Source of the DNA: JBCBSS01 sp039819065
GTDB taxonomy: Bacteria > Bacteroidota > Bacteroidia > Cytophagales > Cyclobacteriaceae
Direction of reading: 5' to 3'
Assembly: GCA_039819065.1 (NCBI GenBank)
Contig: JBCBSS010000128.1
Span: 1 to 23,942 of the forward strand
Length of the DNA: 23,942 nt
Shown here: piece after piece, positions 5,949-12,990 of the stretch
How positions within the stretch are numbered: the first letter of the stretch is position 1
How the letters are laid out: each line of letters begins with the position of its first letter
The notes under the pieces: model-generated
What the model saw: the letters and a program-made list of their open reading frames with translations, nothing else
Databases searched by the model: none
Told to the model about the DNA's origin: nothing
Translations under genes and position numbers: made by a program

Positions 5949-7133
5949 TTACATATCACTAATGTCATCCCAGTCTTTTCTGGTGTCATCTATCTTATTA
6001 AGTTCCGATAGCTTAACATCATATTTACCATAGCCCCTATCATATCGCCGATTGAAGGGCTTGGTGTGGGCTTTGTTCAGAACCCCATCGTCATCATAAT
6101 GGGTATGGAGTACAGCTTGATTTTGGTAACTTTCTTTTTTTTCTTGAGGTGTCTCTACCTTGAATTCAGCGCCATGTCCGTAAGCGGTATCGTAATGGCC
6201 ATTATGAGCCATTTTAGTTATATTATTTTGGTTTAGGTCGTTCATTAATTTTACCCAAATAGGTAAAGGTATTGCTTGTGCTTCTGCCTGAGCAGTATTT
6301 AAATCTACTCCGGTTAAATCCAATAATTCTGCTCCGAAAGTGTCATACATCGTAGCATCCAATAAATTGTTCAACTCAGGTACTAAATCAGATATCTTAT
6401 TTTTAGTGATTTTAGAATTAAGCCATACTGTGGTACCTTGGACAATGGCATTTGTCAAGCGGTCATCATAGTCACCAGGAGAACTCATTACATCAGTTAC
6501 TAAATCTTTGGTTCCTTGGCTATTTTTTCCTTCATCGTCGTCTTTATCATCATCAAAATCTTTGTCTTTATCTATATACGATGGTAGTAACTGGTCCTCA
6601 TCACTGGCTTTGAGTTTTTTGAATACTTCTTCTAACCAATCATCACTCCATTGCGCTGCTGGAAAATTGTAAGCGGCAGATTCAGCCAAGTTTCCCGTTA
6701 AAGTAGCCTTATCCAGAGTAGCTGCTTTTATTCTTTTAGCCAATTCTTTTAAACCTGTGTTTTGAGAATTTGGAACACCAATCGAATATGGAGAACTTTC
6801 TAAGTACTCAGCGTAAGACTTCCCTACTTTGTTAGAAAATAAACCATCTTCCCCAGCCAACGCTTCAGGCGTTGTACGTTTATCTGCCTCAATTTCACCA
6901 CTCCTTTGTTTGTTATTGTACATCAGCATTCGTTGGATTGGCGTTTGGCTACTGCTGTTTATCATTGCCTGAAGTGTAGCTCCGCTTGCTACTCTTGGGC
7001 TGCTATCTGCCATATGCTGCAATTCCAGAAATTTTTTCTGACTGTCTCTATCATCTTTGAATTGTAAGGAAGAAGCATGTTGGGAAGGAGTAGGTGACTT
7101 TGCCTGCTTTTTATCTGCGGTGACGTAATTCAT
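5949..7133 (-). CDS. Hypothetical protein with eCIS-type (DUF4157-associated) N-terminal leader; candidate secreted cargo/effector
   Basis: A 394-residue protein with no overall family I recognise. Residues 34-70 resemble the leader that precedes DUF4157 in many extracellular contractile injection system (eCIS) associated proteins: LQHMADSSPR (38-47), then LQAMINSSSQ (54-63), then PIQRM (65-69). In that family the pattern is repeated LQxMADNSPQ units followed by QPIQ[RK]. No DUF4157 HEAWHVVQQ zinc motif follows, so this would be a leader joined to a different body. The body has helical segments (about 125-180 and 208-305), an Asp/Lys-rich acidic linker (186-202), and a His/Tyr/Asp-rich C-terminus with HNGHYDTAYGHG (310-321) and LHTHYDDDG (342-350). 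There is no signal peptide or membrane segment. Base composition appears AT-richer than its neighbours. No sheath, tube or baseplate genes are in the window. Function is unknown; cargo status is inference. Confidence 0.6.
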   Translation of the reverse strand: MNYVTADKKQAKSPTPSQHASSLQFKDDRDSQKKFLELQHMADSSPRVASGATLQAMINSSSQTPIQRMLMYNNKQRSGEIEADKRTTPEALAGEDGLFSNKVGKSYAEYLESSPYSIGVPNSQNTGLKELAKRIKAATLDKATLTGNLAESAAYNFPAAQWSDDWLEEVFKKLKASDEDQLLPSYIDKDKDFDDDKDDDEGKNSQGTKDLVTDVMSSPGDYDDRLTNAIVQGTTVWLNSKITKNKISDLVPELNNLLDATMYDTFGAELLDLTGVDLNTAQAEAQAIPLPIWVKLMNDLNQNNITKMAHNGHYDTAYGHGAEFKVETPQEKKESYQNQAVLHTHYDDDGVLNKAHTKPFNRRYDRGYGKYDVKLSELNKIDDTRKDWDDISDM

Positions 7134-7162
7134 GAGCTAATAGAGAGAAGATTGATCTTTAA

Positions 7163-7182
7163 ATACAGTGAGATAACTGTAT
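7163..7182. promoter_or_regulatory. Inverted repeat in the leader of the eCIS-leader gene
   Basis: ATACAGT (7163-7169) and ACTGTAT (7176-7182) are exactly complementary around GAGATA, 30 bp upstream of the start codon at 7133. Further upstream, 7199-7235 is almost pure A/T. Either a protein-binding site or an mRNA hairpin is possible. Confidence 0.35.
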
Positions 7183-7304
7183 GATTAACATATAGTTACA
7201 AAATAAATATAATAAATATTATTTTATTTAAAACTATAAGGTTGTAAAGATCAGGTGATATGCGTGTGGCGGTCTGACGATAGCAATTGAGCCGATAAGA
7301 CCGA

Positions 7305-8423
7305 CTACTTTCTACCATACCAATCGATCATCACTTGTTCTGCTTTTTTCTCTTGAGGTGTGAAATCGATATTGAAATAGTTTCTTCGATCTTGATCGTT
7401 ATTTCTACGCGCAACCGCTTCTTTGTAGAATGGGTACCATTTCCAGATGTAAACTCCGGCTAACCAAGGCTCATCCCAGACACTTTTGAATAAAGCCTCG
7501 TAGCATAAAGCCTGGGTTTCTTCTGAATAAAGTAATTCCCTTTGCTCACGGTTGATACTTTGCGGCCATGTCCAAGGTTCTATGGCGGCGTTTTTGGTGC
7601 TTTTGTAACCAACTTCGGTAAATAGAACTGGTTTACCTACTTGAGCTGAAAAACGTTCTAAATCCTGAATGGGCTTTTCCCAACCTTTTTGAAGTTCTTC
7701 TAGTGTTGGGCTCTCGCTTTCGGCGAGGGGAAAATAGGCCTGCACGCCAATGTAGTCCAGCTTATCCCAGAATGCCACATCCTGGTATTCTTGATTGAAA
7801 TTAGCGGCATAGGTCAATTTGCCTTTATAGACCTCCCTGATTCGCTCAATTAATGGTACCCAATCTTCTCCTCGATCCTGGCAAGTTTTGTGCAATTCAG
7901 TGCCGATACATAGAATCTCGATATTTTCTTCTTCCGCTAGTTGGGCATAGTGTAGAATGAAATCTTCGTAGGCTTTGAACCATTGCTGCCATTCTTCTTC
8001 GCTATTCATGGCAATGTCAGCACGCCATTTGTCTCCCGAATTGCGTAGCCAGATATGAGGTTTTAGAATGGTTTTAATGCCGTATTGCTTGGCTAATCGA
8101 GTAGTAGTAATGAGCCCTTGGTCTCGCTCTCCCCAATAGGTTTGCGCATTGGTTGAGGAGGATCGCCGGCTTACTCGAATTTCAGGACTGTCATGGCCGG
8201 ATTGCCATCCGAAAGGCGTTTGTGAAATCCATTCTACGTGCTTATCGGCTAATGCTTTTACCTGTTCTTCCGTCACAACACGTCTGCCACCGACCCAGCA
8301 TACTCCCTTGTGCTTTTCCTCCTTTATCTTGAAACCCTCTGTTGGTTCAGTAGTGTAGCGCAAATAACCAAGACAAACTACACTGAGCAGTAGTACAAAT
8401 AGAATACTCTTTTTCCGACTCAT
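7305..8423 (-). CDS. GH113-like glycoside hydrolase (TIM barrel), membrane-anchored or secreted
   Basis: 372 residues. An N-terminal hydrophobic segment (about 5-22, KKSILFVLLLSVVCLGYL) acts as signal peptide or anchor, so the enzyme works outside the inner membrane. The rest resembles the GH113/GTA-type TIM barrel: a beta-strand start GVCWVGGRR, LKPHIWLR (120-127), the acid/base candidate Glu176 in IGTELHK, and the nucleophile candidate Glu270 in FTEVGYKS, with aromatic subsites NFNQEY, YIGVQAYFP and YIWKWYPF. GH113 members include beta-mannanases, but the substrate here is not settled by sequence. No PUL genes (susC/susD) are adjacent, arguing against a dedicated polysaccharide locus. It has its own spacers on both sides. 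Confidence 0.75.
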   Translation of the reverse strand: MSRKKSILFVLLLSVVCLGYLRYTTEPTEGFKIKEEKHKGVCWVGGRRVVTEEQVKALADKHVEWISQTPFGWQSGHDSPEIRVSRRSSSTNAQTYWGERDQGLITTTRLAKQYGIKTILKPHIWLRNSGDKWRADIAMNSEEEWQQWFKAYEDFILHYAQLAEEENIEILCIGTELHKTCQDRGEDWVPLIERIREVYKGKLTYAANFNQEYQDVAFWDKLDYIGVQAYFPLAESESPTLEELQKGWEKPIQDLERFSAQVGKPVLFTEVGYKSTKNAAIEPWTWPQSINREQRELLYSEETQALCYEALFKSVWDEPWLAGVYIWKWYPFYKEAVARRNNDQDRRNYFNIDFTPQEKKAEQVMIDWYGRK

Positions 8424-8532
8424 CGACTCACTTTTATCTTTCTTGACGTTTATAACAACTTAGGGGTAGCAGATTCTCATGTAAAATTAGATTAATTGAA
8501 ATAAATGTTACGAATGGTAAAATATCTCCAGT

Positions 8533-8991
8533 CTAGGATATCCTTTTGGTGAGCAGTTTTCTATCGTTACCAACATAACCTTGATTTTCATAGAGCCGAT
8601 TGCCTCTTGCATTATGACGTTCTACCTCCAAGTGGATCGCATTGACGCCCAAACGCCGGGCTTCAATTTCCAATTGTTCCATTGTTTTAGCACCAAAGCC
8701 CATTCCTCTGAATCCTTCCTTAATGAACAATTCATCGATAAAAGCATCTCTCCCGGCATATTCAAAGCTAAAGCCGAATGTCAGTGCTATATAACCAATT
8801 ATTTCATGACCGTTTGAAATGAGCCAAAGGCGTCCCAAGTATTCGTTCTCTGTTAATTCTACAATGAGATGTTCAGCTAACTCTTGATCAAAAGGGTAAT
8901 CATCGATGGCGTAGAAAGTTTCCATCATTTTCAGTATTTCCTGCGTGTCTTGCGTTGTAGCGCTCTTAAGGACTATTGCTGATGTTGCCAT
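8533..8991 (-). CDS. GNAT-family N-acetyltransferase
   Basis: 152 residues of the Gcn5-related acetyltransferase fold, which transfers acetyl from acetyl-CoA to an amine. Motif A is visible as IDELFIKEGFRGMGFGAK (about 85-102, the R/Q-x-x-G-x-G/A pyrophosphate loop as RGMGFG), followed by the motif B region LEVERHNARGNRLYENQGY. The substrate cannot be told from sequence. Its first 19 bp overlap the 3' end of the DUF4440-like gene, implying translational coupling, and the cassette also includes the small membrane protein upstream. The ATG at 8991 gives a normal GNAT N-terminus (IVLKSATTQDTQEI). Confidence 0.88.
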   Translation of the reverse strand: MATSAIVLKSATTQDTQEILKMMETFYAIDDYPFDQELAEHLIVELTENEYLGRLWLISNGHEIIGYIALTFGFSFEYAGRDAFIDELFIKEGFRGMGFGAKTMEQLEIEARRLGVNAIHLEVERHNARGNRLYENQGYVGNDRKLLTKRIS

Positions 8992-9377
8992 GTTTCATGT
9001 ACTGTGAGCCATTCTAGTTGGTTGGGTAGAGATTTGTTGATTTTGAATACTGCGGTACTGAGCCTGGCTGTATGGCGATTACCGGTGGTCTGTCTTTCTA
9101 CGTAACGCGCTACCACTAATTCCTGATTTTGGGTAAGCACCTTCACCTCTTCTATCATAATGGATATTTCGCGATTAGACCCCCAGGCACCTTTAATTTG
9201 AGATAGAATGATATCACCCGCTAATTCTTGTCCGCTAGGCGGAACAAAAGAAAATGACTTAGAGAAAACCGAAGCCAATCTATTGAACGATTCATCCGAG
9301 TTGGGTAACACTCCTTTGAACCATTGCTCAAAGAAGACATGAACCTCTTCTATCTCTTTTGTTACAAGCTCTTCCAT
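8973..9377 (-). CDS. DUF4440/SnoaL-like small protein (NTF2 fold)
   Basis: 134 residues with the cone-shaped NTF2-like pattern: an N-terminal amphipathic helix (EIEEVHVFFEQWFKG), a second helix (FNRLASVFSKSFSFVPP), then alternating strands (ISIMIEEVKVLTQNQELVVARYVERQTT, split across about 87-115) and a closing WLTVHETWQ strand. Family members act as ligand-binding or small-molecule isomerase-like proteins, but many are uncharacterised. It begins 3 bp after the membrane-protein gene stop and overlaps the GNAT gene by 19 bp. The fold call rests on the pattern and typical length, not on a catalytic motif. Confidence 0.65.
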   Translation of the reverse strand: MEELVTKEIEEVHVFFEQWFKGVLPNSDESFNRLASVFSKSFSFVPPSGQELAGDIILSQIKGAWGSNREISIMIEEVKVLTQNQELVVARYVERQTTGNRHTARLSTAVFKINKSLPNQLEWLTVHETWQHQQ

Positions 9378-9380
9378 ATG

Positions 9381-9824
9381 CTATGTTGTTGAGAAATAAC
9401 TGATTTGACGCATGATCTCAAAAATGCTTGAGCCGGTCACGTTACAAGTGAGGTATATGCTTAGGATTGCCCAAAGCAAGCCACAAATGTGCATGATGAT
9501 CAATAATGTGCGTATTTTGCTGACATTCATTCTCAAGGCCAGGAACACCCCAAGCATTGAAAAAAGACCTATGGCAAGCAGTGGAGGAATGGCATCACCT
9601 ACGAATATATTTATGCGATTGATTTGATACACCTGAAATAATTTCCAGCCGCCAATATTGACCAAAACCAAAGTCATGGTGCTTATCTTATACAAGCTAT
9701 GGTTGCTGACCTTGTCTATTTCAACAACTTCCTCTTCGGCGTCTATGATTTCCTTTTCATCCATATTGCCACTACAGTCTAACTCCCCTGAATATCTATT
9801 AATTTCAGTATTCTCACAAATCAA
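9381..9824 (-). CDS. Small hypothetical membrane protein (about three membrane segments)
   Basis: Up to 147 residues. A strongly acidic cytosol-like N-terminus (MDEKEIIDAEEEVVEID) is followed by three hydrophobic stretches at about 48-66, 75-98 and 104-127. I recognise no family. The start is uncertain: the ATG at 9824 is the longest, but the internal ATG at 9764 (Met21) begins the acidic segment directly and is equally plausible. It heads the three-gene cassette with the DUF4440-like and GNAT genes (3 bp gap). It is divergent from nuoH, whose promoter lies 9-38 bp beyond the longer start. Confidence 0.6.
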   Translation of the reverse strand: MICENTEINRYSGELDCSGNMDEKEIIDAEEEVVEIDKVSNHSLYKISTMTLVLVNIGGWKLFQVYQINRINIFVGDAIPPLLAIGLFSMLGVFLALRMNVSKIRTLLIIMHICGLLWAILSIYLTCNVTGSSIFEIMRQISYFSTT

Positions 9825-9828
9825 TTCT

Positions 9829-9848
9829 AGACTTTGCTATTAAAGTCT
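9829..9848. promoter_or_regulatory. Inverted repeat overlapping the -33 box of the nuoH promoter
   Basis: AGACTTT (9829-9835) and AAAGTCT (9842-9848) are exactly complementary around GCTATT. The left arm contains part of the -33 TTG (9834-9836), so a protein bound here would block the promoter. It also lies just upstream of the divergent cassette. Candidate operator only. Confidence 0.35.
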
Positions 9849-9862
9849 TATGGCTAACTTTG
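9833..9862 (+). promoter_or_regulatory. Bacteroidota-type promoter for the nuoH-N/purF transcript
   Basis: TTTG at 9833-9836, an 18-bp spacer, then TAACTTTG at 9855-9862, a full match to the -7 consensus TAnnTTTG with a -33 TTG at proper spacing. Transcription would start near 9868, leaving a leader of about 20 bases before the GTG of nuoH. This supports nuoH being the first gene of its transcript. Confidence 0.6.
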
Positions 9863-9889
9863 TGAAGCGCTGTTTATAATGTTTGTTAA

Positions 9890-10993
9890 GTGAGTACATT
9901 GCTGTTTTTTCTGCCATTTATGGTGGTCTTTTCTGTAGTAGCGGTATACGCCGAAAGAAAGATATCGGCTTTCATACAAGACCGTTACGGGCCTATGGAA
10001 GTGGGGAAGTGGGGCTTGTTGCAGACCATTGCAGACTTACTTAAGCTCATACAGAAAGAAGATATAGTCCCCAAAGCTGCTGATAAGAAGCTCTTTCTTT
10101 CTAGCCCGATCATCATTTTTGTTGCTGTATTTGCAGGATTTGCGGTATTGCCACTGACTTCTACCTGGAGCGGTTCAGGCACCGAAGTTGGCGTGTTTTA
10201 CCTGCTGGCCATTGTTTCTTTGGATGTAATCGGGATCATCATGGCCGGTTGGGGGTCTAACAACAAGTACGCGCTATTTGGCGCTATGCGTTCGGTTTCA
10301 CAGATCATTTCTTATGAAATTCCCTTAGGGCTGACAGTACTTTGCGTAGTTATGATCAGCCAGACGCTTGATTTGCAGGAAATGTCCTACCAACAAGGTA
10401 TATGGTGGAGTACAGTAGCAGCGGAAGGAGAGGGACAGAACTACCTTTTTGGCATCAAAGCATTGGGAATAGAAACCTCGTCTATCGGGGGGATTCTTAC
10501 CTGGAATATATTCAGAATGCCATTACATATTTTCGCATTTCTGATTTTCTTTATTGCATCGCTGGCAGAAAGCAACAGAACGCCATTTGACCTGCCCGAA
10601 TCTGAATCAGAGTTGGTGGCCGGGTTCCATACCGAATATTCTGGCTTTCGATGGGCGGTAGTGATGCTGGCAGAGTACACTATGATGCTCTTAGTGAGTT
10701 ATCTTGGGGCAATATTATTTTTAGGAAGTTGGAACACACCATTGCCAAATATGGGTGCGGTAGAATTGGCTACCTGGACGAGTGGAAAACCAGGAACTTT
10801 GGCAGGAAACTTATGGGGCGGCTTTTGGTTAACTTCAAAAGCACTTCTTCTGGTAGGTATACAAATGTGGGTGCGTTGGGCCTATCCAAGGCTTAGAGTC
10901 GATCAGTTGATGTCATTGGGTTGGAAATACCTTACTCCGGCAGCTTTGATTCTGATCATCCTAAGTGGTATATGGAGGTTATTAATGATTTAA
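9890..10993 (+). CDS. nuoH: NADH-quinone oxidoreductase subunit H
   Basis: Membrane subunit of respiratory complex I that forms the quinone chamber and links the peripheral arm to the proton pumps. 367 residues, about eight to nine membrane helices. Conserved features: AERKISAFIQDRYGP right after helix 1, GLLQTIADLLKLIQKED, and the quinone-cavity loop FDLPESESELVAGFHTEYSG (233-252) with its cluster of essential glutamates. The only possible start is GTG at 9890, since the codon before it is TAA in frame; the protein therefore begins almost directly with helix 1, shorter than in E. coli. A four-codon frame, ATG-TTT-GTT-AAG-TGA (9879-9893), ends on this start as GTGA. It leads the operon nuoHIJKLMN-purF. 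Confidence 0.95.
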   Translation: MSTLLFFLPFMVVFSVVAVYAERKISAFIQDRYGPMEVGKWGLLQTIADLLKLIQKEDIVPKAADKKLFLSSPIIIFVAVFAGFAVLPLTSTWSGSGTEVGVFYLLAIVSLDVIGIIMAGWGSNNKYALFGAMRSVSQIISYEIPLGLTVLCVVMISQTLDLQEMSYQQGIWWSTVAAEGEGQNYLFGIKALGIETSSIGGILTWNIFRMPLHIFAFLIFFIASLAESNRTPFDLPESESELVAGFHTEYSGFRWAVVMLAEYTMMLLVSYLGAILFLGSWNTPLPNMGAVELATWTSGKPGTLAGNLWGGFWLTSKALLLVGIQMWVRWAYPRLRVDQLMSLGWKYLTPAALILIILSGIWRLLMI

Positions 10994-11003
10994 TGGAAAG
11001 AAT

Positions 11004-12155
11004 TTGAAAGGAGCGAATAGCACATATTGGGGAAATATCGGAGAGGCATTTAGTACGCTATGGACGGGGCTAAAAGTGTCTTTCAAGCACATGGTCAAGG
11101 CTACTAAACAAGCCAAGCCCCTGTCGGTGGCGAGTGAAGATTATTTCAAAGAAAATAAAGAAGGACTGATGACACTACAATATCCGCATCAGTCACTACC
11201 GGTTCCAGATAATGCGCGCTATCGGTTACACAATGAAATCGATGACTGCATTGTATGCGATAAATGTGCTAAGATTTGCCCGGTCGATTGTATAGATATA
11301 GAACCGATTAGGTCGGCAGAGGAAATTGGCAAAACTTCAGACGGTACGAGTAAGCGTATTTATGCTGCTAAGTTTGATATAGATATGGGCAAATGCTGCT
11401 TCTGCGGGTTATGCACCACGGTGTGCCCTACAGAATGTTTGACCATGACCAAGACTTATGATTTCAGCGAATATGATATAAACGATCATAATTATGCTTT
11501 CGCTGAAATGACTCCTATTGAAATTCTAACCAAACAGAAAGAATGGGATCAGCATGCCGCAGCGAAAGAAGCAGCCAAAGCGCAAAAAGCAGCTGCTGCA
11601 CCAGCACAGCAGGAGACATCAAAGCCAGCCGGTAAGCCTAGCTTTAAGCCGAGAGTAAAACCCGCTACAGCATCTAAAGAGGGTGATGATCCAAAGGCAA
11701 TGGCACTCAAGCTGATGCAAGACAAGAAAAAGGCTCAGGAAACCAGTGATGCCTCATCACAACTAGCCAATAAACCTAAACCTGTTTTCAGGCCGAAGGT
11801 TAAAGTAACGCCTAAGTCTTCAGAGGCAGCACCTGATCAAAATGAAGCCTTAGCAAAACCGAAGATAAAACCGGTCATGAAGCCCAAGGTGCAGTCTAAG
11901 GCAAAAACCGATGAACCGACTGTTAATAAACCTAAGGCGGTAGCCAAGCCAGTAATTAAGCCTAAAATTAAACCAAAGTCAGCGGCGCCTGACCAGTCAG
12001 AAGAGCAACCGAAACGGCCAAAACCTGTGATCAAGCCGAAGATTAAGCCTGTGATCAAAGCCACTGACGAAGAAACTCCTCCTGCTGATCAGCCAAAACA
12101 AGAGGCTCCGAAGAAGATAAAGCCAGTTATTCCTAAAAAGAAAAAAGAAGACTGA
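11004..12155 (+). CDS. nuoI: NADH-quinone oxidoreductase subunit I with long Lys/Pro-rich C-terminal extension
   Basis: Ferredoxin-like subunit carrying the two 4Fe-4S clusters (N6a/N6b) that hand electrons toward quinone-proximal N2. The motifs are Cys82-xx-Cys85-xx-Cys88-xxx-Cys92-Pro and Cys131-xx-Cys134-xx-Cys137-xxx-Cys141-Pro. The normal protein ends near residue 185; about 200 further residues follow, low in complexity and rich in Lys, Pro and Ala, with KPVIKPKIKP occurring identically at 315-324 and 340-349 and variants at 285-296. The tail is in frame and clearly translated-type sequence. The start is TTG at 11004: the frame upstream has no ATG or GTG before a stop. A four-codon ORF (10993-11007) bridges from the nuoH stop and ends on this TTG. 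Confidence 0.93.
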   Translation: MKGANSTYWGNIGEAFSTLWTGLKVSFKHMVKATKQAKPLSVASEDYFKENKEGLMTLQYPHQSLPVPDNARYRLHNEIDDCIVCDKCAKICPVDCIDIEPIRSAEEIGKTSDGTSKRIYAAKFDIDMGKCCFCGLCTTVCPTECLTMTKTYDFSEYDINDHNYAFAEMTPIEILTKQKEWDQHAAAKEAAKAQKAAAAPAQQETSKPAGKPSFKPRVKPATASKEGDDPKAMALKLMQDKKKAQETSDASSQLANKPKPVFRPKVKVTPKSSEAAPDQNEALAKPKIKPVMKPKVQSKAKTDEPTVNKPKAVAKPVIKPKIKPKSAAPDQSEEQPKRPKPVIKPKIKPVIKATDEETPPADQPKQEAPKKIKPVIPKKKKED

Positions 12156-12160
12156 CCGAA

Positions 12161-12682
12161 ATGAGCTTGATTGAAATCCTGTTCTATGTATTCGCCGGGC
12201 TGGCCGTGATATCTGCCTCATTGATTCTTATCACCAAGAACGTGCTCTATGCTGCTTTTGCGTTGATTGTCACTTTCCTATGTGTGGCGGCGATATATGT
12301 TTTTGCAGGCGCGGAGTTTATAGCCGTTACTCAGATCATGGTTTATGTAGGAGGTATATTGGTTTTGATGATCTTCGGTGTGATGCTCACTCATAAACTC
12401 ACCGGGAAAGATGTAGTTACTTTATCGCATAACCGATTTGTAGGGTATCTACTTGGCATCGTACTTTTTGGTATTCTGTTTTTCAACATCATCAATATCA
12501 ACGCAGGTACGATTAAATGGATCAGTGAATCTCAAGCCACCTCGACTCAATCATCAGATGTCAACAACTTGGGTATTTCCCTGATGAGCGACTATATCCT
12601 GCCGTTCGAGATAGCAGGTATATTACTGTTGGTGGCTTTGATTGGGGCTGCCTTAATAGCTGGAACAGGAAAAAAGATTTGA
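12161..12682 (+). CDS. nuoJ: NADH-quinone oxidoreductase subunit J
   Basis: Small membrane subunit of complex I at the junction between the quinone module and the antiporter-like subunits. 173 residues and five hydrophobic helices. The hallmark helix 3 region AEFIAVTQIMVYVGGILVL (51-69) is the flexible pi-bulge helix seen in complex I structures, preceded by NVLYAAFALIVTFLCVAAIY. The ATG at 12161 lies 5 bp after the nuoI stop, and its TGA is followed by nuoK after one base. Confidence 0.95.
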   Translation: MSLIEILFYVFAGLAVISASLILITKNVLYAAFALIVTFLCVAAIYVFAGAEFIAVTQIMVYVGGILVLMIFGVMLTHKLTGKDVVTLSHNRFVGYLLGIVLFGILFFNIININAGTIKWISESQATSTQSSDVNNLGISLMSDYILPFEIAGILLLVALIGAALIAGTGKKI

Positions 12683-12683
12683 A

Positions 12684-12989
12684 ATGATACCAATTGAGCA
12701 CTATTTGATCCTAAGCGCCTTGCTGTTTTGTATTGGTGTGGTAGCTATTATCACCAAGAAGAATGTTATTGTCGTGCTCATGGGTATTGAATTGATATTG
12801 AATGCGGCCAACATCAACTTGGTTGCCTTTAGCCAATATGATCATGTTCAGATACAAGGCCAGGTACTCACACTTTTTGTCATCGTGGTGGCGGCGGCAG
12901 AAGCAGCTGTGGCCTTGGCTATTATCCTCCGTGTTTATGCGCACTATCAAAGTGTCAATATAGATGAGATCAAAGACCTAAAGGGCTAA
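12684..12989 (+). CDS. nuoK: NADH-quinone oxidoreductase subunit K
   Basis: Three-helix membrane subunit of complex I that carries two buried glutamates of the proton path. 101 residues, the usual size. Both residues are present: Glu36 in MGIELILNAANINLVAF and Glu73 in VVAAAEAAVALAI. Spacing is one base after nuoJ and one base before nuoL, typical of a tightly coupled operon. Confidence 0.97.
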   Translation: MIPIEHYLILSALLFCIGVVAIITKKNVIVVLMGIELILNAANINLVAFSQYDHVQIQGQVLTLFVIVVAAAEAAVALAIILRVYAHYQSVNIDEIKDLKG

Positions 12990-12990
12990 C

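Noticed and set aside
11837..12221. Minus-strand frames opposite the NuoI tail
   Set aside because: They are mirror images of the Lys/Pro repeat codons, giving Gly/Leu/Ile-rich low-complexity translations; not genes.
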